Origin: an uncultured Selenomonadales bacterium | GTDB taxonomy: Bacteria; Bacillota; Negativicutes; Selenomonadales; Selenomonadaceae | NCBI GenBank assembly: GCA_937915725.1 | Contig: CALGGV010000195.1 | Coordinates: 1-9,986, forward strand | DNA: 9,986 nucleotides | Direction of reading: 5' to 3' | Part shown: positions 5,979 through 9,986 of the stretch, piece after piece | Layout of the letters: every line of letters starts with the position of its first letter | Numbering within the stretch: position 1 is the stretch's first letter | Translations under genes and position numbers: made by a program | Notes under the pieces: model-generated | The model's database searches: none | Seen by the model: only the letters and a program-made list of their open reading frames with translations | Told to the model about the DNA's origin: nothing

Positions 5979-6803
5979 TTAGCAATTTCCGGTGTAAACG
6001 TAATTCAAATTTTCGCGTGCAATTTCTGCAAGCCTGTAAACTTTTTTAATATTGGTAGGCGGGCGGTCTGTAACTTTGTAACGCGGAAAAAATCTTGAAA
6101 CGTGCAAGGGAATATCTTTTGAAATTGACGCAAGCCATTTTGACTCGGCTAGCATTTCGTCTTCAGTATCGTTTAAATTTGGTACGATTAAAGTTGTGAC
6201 TTCGACGTGGCAACTTTGCGCCGCAATTTGAATTGTATTTTTGACAGTTTCAAAATCGCCGTCGAGGTAGTCATAAATTTTTTGGCTGAATCCTTTTAAA
6301 TCAATATTCATAGCGTCAATCAACGGCAGAATTTTTTTCAACGCGGCGGGAGCAATCGTGCCATTCGTTACCAAAACAGATTTTAAGCCTATATTTTTTA
6401 AAATTTGCGAAGTATCCCGCACAAATTCATAGCTGATGAAAGGCTCATTGTAAGTAAAAGCAATTCCAATATTTCCATGAGAATAATAAAAATTCAACGC
6501 CAAATTTACAAGTTCGACGGGAGAAATTTTGCGCGTAGGAAAATTTTTATCAGCCATAGAAATTTCAAAATTTTGGCAGAAAGGGCAATTCAAATTACAG
6601 CCGTAACTTCCGACAGACAAAATTTTAGTGCCCGGAAAAAATCTGTACAGCGGCTTTTTTTCTATTGGATCAAGTGCAATGGAAGTAATTTCGCCGTAAT
6701 TCAGCGCGGTAATTTTTTCGCCGTCATTGATACGGGCGCGGCAATTTCCAATTTCGCCCTTTTCAAGCCTGCAATGTTTTGGGCAAATTTCGCAAGTTTT
6801 CAT
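5979..6803 (-). CDS. amrS: AmmeMemoRadiSam-type (PflA-like) radical SAM enzyme, C-terminally short
   Basis: Radical SAM enzymes use a 4Fe-4S cluster to cleave S-adenosylmethionine; the AmmeMemoRadiSam group is related to pyruvate-formate-lyase activating enzyme and its substrate is uncertain. Visible are a cysteine-rich N-terminus (C4, C7, C11, C21), the cluster motif C69-x3-C73-x2-C76 in GCNLNCPFCQN, AFTYNEPFISYEF (about 118-130), SVLVTNGT (about 141-148), AMNIDLKGF (about 164-172) and HVSRFFPRYK (about 234-243). These fit the AmmeMemoRadiSam group well. The protein stops at YVYTGNC, where longer members continue with a cysteine-rich tail. At 274 residues it is therefore short. The AMMECR1-like and Memo-like partners are not in the window. 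ATG at 6803; GAGGT overlaps the stop of the upstream gene, so translation is coupled. Confidence 0.88.
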   Translation of the reverse strand: MKTCEICPKHCRLEKGEIGNCRARINDGEKITALNYGEITSIALDPIEKKPLYRFFPGTKILSVGSYGCNLNCPFCQNFEISMADKNFPTRKISPVELVNLALNFYYSHGNIGIAFTYNEPFISYEFVRDTSQILKNIGLKSVLVTNGTIAPAALKKILPLIDAMNIDLKGFSQKIYDYLDGDFETVKNTIQIAAQSCHVEVTTLIVPNLNDTEDEMLAESKWLASISKDIPLHVSRFFPRYKVTDRPPTNIKKVYRLAEIARENLNYVYTGNC

Positions 6804-6812
6804 AATTTTACC

Positions 6813-7730
6813 TCAAGAAATGGCGTAGCGTTTAACCCACGTTGAATAACCTTTTGCGAAGGCGCGCAGGCGTACCAGCCCTTTATAATCCGGCTCATCA
6901 TTTCTAACCATTCTATAAGCTCCGCCGTAATCGTCCTCAAAAGGTTTCCAGTGTTTTGTTGAAAGTGTCCAAATTTCGCCGCTAATCATTCGCTCTGTAC
7001 CTTGATTTAAATTTATAGCTTTTTTCATAAATTTAATTTCGGTAATTTTTTTGTCTTTGCCTTTAGTTTCTTGCCATTCCCATAAAATTAAATTTGTACC
7101 TTTAAGTTGCATTGTGGTTGTATCAGCAGTAACAGTAGTTGTAACGCCTTCAGGGCTTGTGAAAGTCCATAAATCAATCCAGCGATCTTTAGCTTTTTTG
7201 CGTTCAACTTCGCCTTGACTAAAAACTTCATCGACAATCGCCGCGTAAAAATCTTCGTCGAAGGCTTGAGAATTTATTTCTTTAACTCTGCCGTCGGTTT
7301 TTGACCAAAGAACTTTGTTTTGTGCGTTGTAAAAATCTTCACGGGCGTATTGAATAGTTCGAGTTTGCGGATTAACTTTGAAAAGTGCGAGGCTGTAGGA
7401 TAAAATTTTGGGGTCGGGCAAAATATTTGCAATTTCGTAATTTTTTATAGTTTCCTTTGCGCCGTCGAAAGTGTAAGTGGTTTTTGTCCACGCCTCAATT
7501 TCTGTAGGAATTTCTTTGCCGCTGTCGGTAATCGCCTGTTTAATAATTCTAACTGAACTTGGAGCAAAATATTTGCTGTACTTATTATTTGACGCCAGCC
7601 AATACCAATCGGACTCTTTATCCGGCGGGGGATTTTGCGCGGCGGCGTCAACATTCAAATTAAAAATAAAAATTGCACTAAAAATAATTGCGGCGATAAA
7701 ATTAATTTTTAAGCAAAACAAAATTTTCAC
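6813..7730 (-). CDS. Exported protein of unknown function
   Basis: The 305-residue protein starts with a signal peptide (basic start, hydrophobic core at about 10-25, likely cleavage near VDAAA-Q at about 28-32). The mature part begins with a DWYWLASNNKYSKYF block and is rich in Trp, Tyr and Thr in alternating beta-like patterns (EIEAWTKTTY, TIQYAREDFY, LILWEWQET). It ends GLVRLRAFAKGYSTWVKRYAIS. I recall similar uncharacterised proteins from Negativicutes but no function. The two halves may be related beta-rich domains; this is a weak impression. The GTG at 7730 overlaps the stop of the GTPase gene (GTGA). A TTG at 7721 is better spaced behind AGAGG (8 bases) and would give 302 residues. It is the second gene of a four-gene operon, nine bases before the radical SAM gene. 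Confidence 0.85.
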   Translation of the reverse strand: MKILFCLKINFIAAIIFSAIFIFNLNVDAAAQNPPPDKESDWYWLASNNKYSKYFAPSSVRIIKQAITDSGKEIPTEIEAWTKTTYTFDGAKETIKNYEIANILPDPKILSYSLALFKVNPQTRTIQYAREDFYNAQNKVLWSKTDGRVKEINSQAFDEDFYAAIVDEVFSQGEVERKKAKDRWIDLWTFTSPEGVTTTVTADTTTMQLKGTNLILWEWQETKGKDKKITEIKFMKKAINLNQGTERMISGEIWTLSTKHWKPFEDDYGGAYRMVRNDEPDYKGLVRLRAFAKGYSTWVKRYAIS

Positions 7731-8179
7731 CTCTTAGAGTTAGCAAGTTTTGAAATAATTTCTGAATTTAATTCTTCAATACCCGCGCCGGTTTCTGCGC
7801 TTGTACAAATTGGTTTTAAGCCGGAAACTTCATTAACGGCAGCCGCCAAATTTTTTCCGCCGTCCGCAAATTTATCACATTGAGTAATTACCGCAATGAC
7901 AGCCGCGCCCATTCTTTTTAGTTTGCTAATCCACGCAAGCTCCAATTCAAAAGAATCATTAGAAATTAAAATGAGCGCGACTTCGATACTTTCTGCAGAT
8001 TTTTCAGCTGTAGATTTTTCAACGTCAACGCCCACTGTATCGACGAGCATAATTTTCCCGACGCCTGCAATTTCCATTGCGCTATATTCAGTTTCTTTTG
8101 TCATTTTGTGGCGAGTCAGCGCGTACATTAGCGCAGATTTTCCGCTTTTTCTTTTGCCAAAAATTCCAACTTGTCTCAT
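7727..8179 (-). CDS. Stand-alone HydF-like small GTPase domain
   Basis: This is a P-loop GTPase of 150 residues. G1 is GKRKSGKS (8-15), G3 is DTVG (47-50), the G4 position reads TQCD (99-102) instead of N/TKxD, and G5 is TSAETG (126-131). The order GIFGKRKSGKSALMYAL, then EYSAMEI, then GKIMLVDTVGVD best matches the N-terminal GTPase domain of HydF, the scaffold/GTPase of [FeFe]-hydrogenase maturation. The HydF switch-I segment with its TTTDP-like run is shortened, and the dimerisation and Fe-S domains are absent. Full HydF has about 400 residues. The start is the ATG at 8179 with AAGGAGG nine bases upstream; a longer TTG start at 8203 precedes that site. It is the first gene of the four-gene operon. 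EutP/PduV-type assignment is a less likely alternative. Confidence 0.85.
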   Translation of the reverse strand: MRQVGIFGKRKSGKSALMYALTRHKMTKETEYSAMEIAGVGKIMLVDTVGVDVEKSTAEKSAESIEVALILISNDSFELELAWISKLKRMGAAVIAVITQCDKFADGGKNLAAAVNEVSGLKPICTSAETGAGIEELNSEIISKLANSKR

Positions 8180-8205
8180 TTGCGAACGCCTCCTTTTTTT
8201 CAATG

Positions 8206-8233
8206 ATTATATCATTTTGAAGGCGAATAGCAA
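8206..8233 (-). promoter_or_regulatory. Extended -10 promoter of the GTPase/radical SAM operon
   Basis: A perfect TATAAT (8211-8206) is preceded by TGA, giving TGnTATAAT. TTGCTA lies 16 bases further upstream (8233-8228). Transcription should start near 8199, some 20 bases before the GTPase ATG at 8179. No terminator with a U-run is seen inside the four genes downstream. Confidence 0.75.
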
Positions 8234-8241
8234 ATTTTTTT

Positions 8242-8270
8242 TTGGCTTGTCAATTTTTAATTTTTATAAC
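8242..8270 (+). promoter_or_regulatory. Plus-strand promoter into a non-coding region
   Basis: TTGGCT (8242-8247) and TATAAC (8265-8270) are exactly 17 bases apart. It is divergent from the GTPase promoter nine bases away and faces a stretch without an open reading frame that ends in a plus-strand terminator at 8480-8504. Confidence 0.45.
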
Positions 8271-8275
8271 AAGTC

Positions 8276-8306
8276 GGCATTTCTTTCTTTAGAAGAAAGA
8301 AACGCC
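8276..8306 (+). repeat. Long near-perfect hairpin of T/C and A/G tracts
   Basis: The arms GGCATTTCTTTCTT (8276-8289) and AAGAAAGAAACGCC (8293-8306) pair over 14 positions with one A-C mismatch around a 3-base loop. A second AAAGAAAGAA at 8311-8320 could pair with the same left arm, so two folds compete. Such CAAAGAAA-rich palindromes resemble dispersed intergenic repeats known in other bacteria. Confidence 0.7.
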
Positions 8307-8325
8307 TAGCAAAGAAAGAATCTTT

Positions 8326-8434
8326 CGCCCGCCTGCGTTTTTCGCGTTTAACGTGGTATAAGTTAAAGTAACCGCCGCGTTTTCTCACGTTACCGCAATT
8401 TAAATTCCCAAGCAAAAACGAAGTGCGGCGGGCG
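8326..8434 (+). repeat. Inverted repeat closing a folded domain
   Basis: CGCCCGCC (8326-8333) pairs with GGCGGGCG (8427-8434). Inside it, CGTTTTT (8336-8342) pairs with AAAAACG (8414-8420) after an uneven internal loop. Within the domain, TTTAAC/GTTAAA (8347-8352 with 8362-8367) and GTAAC/GTTAC (8368-8372 with 8388-8392) can form two further hairpins. Nested pairing of this kind suggests an RNA or DNA cruciform structure. Confidence 0.55.
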
Positions 8435-8448
8435 GTTTAATTTTTTTT

Positions 8449-8471
8449 CAAAAAATTGGCGCATCCTGCGC
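8449..8471 (-). terminator. Weak intrinsic terminator behind the PHP phosphoesterase gene
   Basis: On the minus strand GCGCA-GGA-TGCGC (8471-8459) forms a 5-bp stem, followed by CAATTTTTTG (8458-8449). It is 39 bases past the stop of the PHP gene. The short stem and two-base gap make it moderate at best; the hairpin at 8498-8480 may help. Confidence 0.45.
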
Positions 8472-8504
8472 TGAAGTGCGGCGCACATCACGTGCGCCTT
8501 TTTT
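8459..8504 (+). repeat. Palindrome-plus-terminator module, copy B
   Basis: The GCGCATCCTGCGC palindrome, an AAG spacer and a GC-rich terminator hairpin with T-run lie in the same order as in copy A (minus strand, 3058-3011). Here the module faces the plus strand. Confidence 0.5.
8480..8504 (+). terminator. Strong plus-strand intrinsic terminator
   Basis: GGCGCAC (8480-8486) pairs perfectly with GTGCGCC (8492-8498) around loop ATCAC, followed by TTTTTT (8499-8504), A and more T. No plus-strand protein gene lies upstream for 3 kb, so its natural client is either the transcript from 8242-8270 or antisense transcription heading into the PHP gene. Confidence 0.8.
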
Positions 8505-8509
8505 ATTTT

Positions 8510-9358
8510 TTAGCCGAGTTCGACAAATTCACGTTGTCTTTGATTGAATCGTAAAATATTTTTGTAGCCGAATTGTTTTACATATTCAATCGCCTCAGAA
8601 TTAAATTTGCCGCAGTCTTCCGGTTGATGAGCGTCTGAACTTATGATTATCGGCAATTCATAAGACGCGGCGATTTTCATAAAATCTGCATACGGCGAAA
8701 TTTCCTGCACGGGATAACGATATTTTGTGCCGGTGTTCACGTCAACCGCCAAATTATTTTTCTTCATTGCAAATGCTACTCTTTCAAGGTAAGGTGTAAC
8801 GTCGAAATTTGGAAAATATTTAAAAAGCCGAATGTTAAAAGGATGCCCCAAAATATCATAAATTTTTGACGCCGCCAATTTTTCAATTTCAAGCGTGTAT
8901 TGTTCATAAATTTCGCGCAGGTCACGCCGTTCCCATTCAGATTTTATTTTTGAGGCGTCATAGCCCCAGCCCCAAAGAAAATGCACGGAGCCAATAATAT
9001 AATCAAAATTCCAGGCGTCCAAAATTTTTTTCACGGCGGCTTGATTTTGGAAATTGCAAACTTCTATTCCAATTTTTACCGCGTGATTTTTTTTCAATTC
9101 ATTCATAAAATCAAAATAATCTTTCAGCGAATGTTTGAATTTGTTAGTTTTAAGCCAAATTTTTTGAAACGCGCCAACTTCTGAATCGTCCAAAATTAAA
9201 TCGTCATAATAAAGTTTTTCAAATTCGGGGAATGTGTGCGAGTGTTCAGAAATTCCAATTTCAGAAAGTCCGCGCTTTTTTGCCGCCTCAAAAAATCCTT
9301 CTACCCATTCAAATTTATAATCGCCGTATTCAAAATGCATATGATAATCTGTTTTCAA
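8510..9358 (-). CDS. PHP-domain phosphoesterase, probable histidinol-phosphatase (HisJ/HisK type)
   Basis: PHP-type histidinol-phosphatases remove phosphate from L-histidinol phosphate in histidine synthesis, using a metal centre in a distorted TIM barrel. The 282-residue protein has the full metal set: H6-x-H8 in DYHMH, E38-H39 and H41 in SEHSH, E99 in GIEV, H126 in GSVH, H172 in GHPF, and D242-x-H244 in SSDAH. Length fits the family (about 260-290). The start is TTG at 9358, seven bases behind AAAGGAG; no ATG lies nearby. No other his genes are in the window, so the exact substrate is inferred, and another phosphoester is possible. It follows the integrase remnant by 51 bases. I see only a poor promoter there (CTGACA-16-TATTTA). 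Confidence 0.88.
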   Translation of the reverse strand: MKTDYHMHFEYGDYKFEWVEGFFEAAKKRGLSEIGISEHSHTFPEFEKLYYDDLILDDSEVGAFQKIWLKTNKFKHSLKDYFDFMNELKKNHAVKIGIEVCNFQNQAAVKKILDAWNFDYIIGSVHFLWGWGYDASKIKSEWERRDLREIYEQYTLEIEKLAASKIYDILGHPFNIRLFKYFPNFDVTPYLERVAFAMKKNNLAVDVNTGTKYRYPVQEISPYADFMKIAASYELPIIISSDAHQPEDCGKFNSEAIEYVKQFGYKNILRFNQRQREFVELG

Positions 9359-9409
9359 TTTTGATCTCCTTTAGAATAAAAAATTTAAATATTATTTGTC
9401 TGCTTTATG

Positions 9410-9986
9410 TCAGCAATCGCCGTTTGTCTGCATTATTTTTGTAAATATTTCGACTGTGTCTTCGTCTATTTTATCTGTAACGTGAGTATGACGGAATGAA
9501 TGAGCATTTAAGCCTTCATCTAACAATATTTTAGTAATGCTATATCCCATTACAGCTTTTTCACTATCTCTTGTGCAGATAACCGGCATTTTTTTAGCTT
9601 GTAATTCTAATTCTTTTGACTGTTGCATTAACCTTCCAGTCGATAAATCACAATAAACATAGACATAAGATTTATCGAATTTTTGCTCATTTTAAAATTG
9701 CGTATTTCTCAATTTTTGTAATTCTGTTAATAAAAAGTCATCTATTTTAATGCACCTGTTATTTATTTCGGTTTTAGGTTGTGTAAAAAAATATCCTTGA
9801 CAGTCTAAGTACGCTAATTGATGACGAATGGTAAGCCAATCAATTCGCCAATCCTTATACCTGTATAAAATAAAATCGTCAGTGGTGCGACCTTTCTCGT
9901 TTTGACTGACAAAAAATAAATGCTAAAATTGGGCGCAAGTACAGATTCTCTTTGCACTTTAATCCTGTTGATAAAAATTCCAACAA
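9410..9986 (-). pseudogene. Decayed phage-type tyrosine recombinase (integrase), cut by window edge
   Basis: Tyrosine-recombinase pieces appear in order on the minus strand but in all three frames. From 9986, LLEFLSTGLKCKENLYLRPIL reads in one frame. At 9865-9832 TGIRIGELIGL, carrying the first catalytic arginine, reads in a second and ends at a TAG (9816-9814). From about 9841, DWLTIRHQLAYLDCQGYFF and QPKTEINNR read in the third. That frame is broken by TAA at 9694-9692, then resumes with KFDKSYVYVYCD and reaches HSFRH (H-x-x-R, about 9502-9488). The text then jumps straight to THVTDKIDEDTVEIF, which in intact relatives lies after the catalytic tyrosine. The GH motif and the tyrosine are missing. 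The gene cannot be functional. The 72-residue frame at 9410-9628 alone is only its 3' part. Confidence 0.85.

Larger units (their letters stand above)
8277..8504 (+). ncRNA. Candidate structured small RNA, about 170-230 nt
   Basis: The stretch has its own promoter (8242-8270), no credible reading frame, and dense secondary structure: the 14-bp hairpin at 8276-8306 and a closed domain at 8326-8434. It ends either at a T8 run (8441-8448) right after the closing stem or at the strong terminator at 8480-8504. It matches no RNA family I know; features of RNase P, tmRNA and SRP RNA were looked for and not found. It could equally be a dispersed repeat with terminator function. Conservation of the base pairs has not been tested. 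Confidence 0.3.

Noticed and set aside
6405..6845. Plus-strand 146-codon frame opposite the radical SAM gene
   Set aside because: It mirrors the conserved radical SAM coding frame; no promoter or ribosome binding site, and the product has no recognisable pattern.
7727..8179. EutP/PduV assignment for the small GTPase
   Set aside because: The size fits, but the sequence around switch II (AMEI then LVDTVGVD) matches HydF better and no eut or pdu genes are nearby.
8206..8253. TTGACA at 8248-8253 (minus strand) as the -35 of the GTPase promoter
   Set aside because: It lies about 36 bases from the TATAAT box, too far for one promoter; the extended -10 with TTGCTA at 16 bases is preferred.
7896..8309. 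Plus-strand 137-codon frame across the GTPase gene and its promoter
   Set aside because: It is antisense to the GTP-binding motifs and runs through the -10 box and a long hairpin; no start signal.
8277..8450. 6S RNA, SRP RNA, RNase P or tmRNA
   Set aside because: None of their conserved signatures is visible; the fold is two hairpins inside a short closing stem rather than the long 6S rod.

Overview
The window is AT-rich, and most genes lie on the minus strand (read right to left). Features pointing to a low-GC Firmicutes-type bacterium are strong AGGAGG-type ribosome binding sites, consensus TTGAAA/TATACT promoters, many U-tailed intrinsic terminators and frequent non-ATG starts. The exported 305-residue protein resembles uncharacterised proteins I associate with Negativicutes (Selenomonadales-like, often gut or rumen). 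That placement is inference from style and memory, not a database result.

Layout by coordinate. (a) 1-195: the start of an unidentified minus-strand gene running off the left edge, its promoter, and the terminator that closes the next operon. (b) 196-3009: the operon ribH-rbfA-nrnA-truB on the minus strand, with a near-consensus extended -10 promoter in front of ribH. It joins a riboflavin-synthesis enzyme to ribosome maturation, nanoRNA turnover and tRNA pseudouridylation. (c) 3011-5041: an exported, disordered Lys/Asp/Pro-rich repeat protein followed after 1 nt by trkA, a potassium-uptake regulatory subunit, with two terminators in series. (d) 5042-5536: a divergent control region and a plus-strand gene for an unrecognised 82-residue protein with its own promoter and terminator. 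(e) 5535-8233: a tight four-gene minus-strand operon. It encodes a small HydF-like GTPase domain, an exported protein of unknown function, an AmmeMemoRadiSam/PflA-type radical SAM enzyme lacking the usual C-terminal region, and a GRAM/PH-like protein that seems to start at ATT. (f) 8234-8510: about 280 bases without a protein gene but rich in structure. There is a plus-strand promoter, a long hairpin, a folded inverted-repeat domain and a strong plus-strand terminator, so a small RNA is possible. (g) 8510-9358: a PHP-type phosphoesterase, probably histidinol-phosphatase. (h) 9410-9986: a decayed tyrosine-recombinase gene, spread over three frames and cut by the right edge.

The most interesting parts are the four-gene GTPase/radical-SAM operon, the possible untranslated RNA at 8277-8504, a palindrome-plus-terminator module found in two intergenic regions in opposite orientations, and the internal-deletion scar in the integrase remnant. 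Conserved housekeeping genes were recognised from motifs. Roles for the exported, GRAM-like and 82-residue proteins are not known to me.
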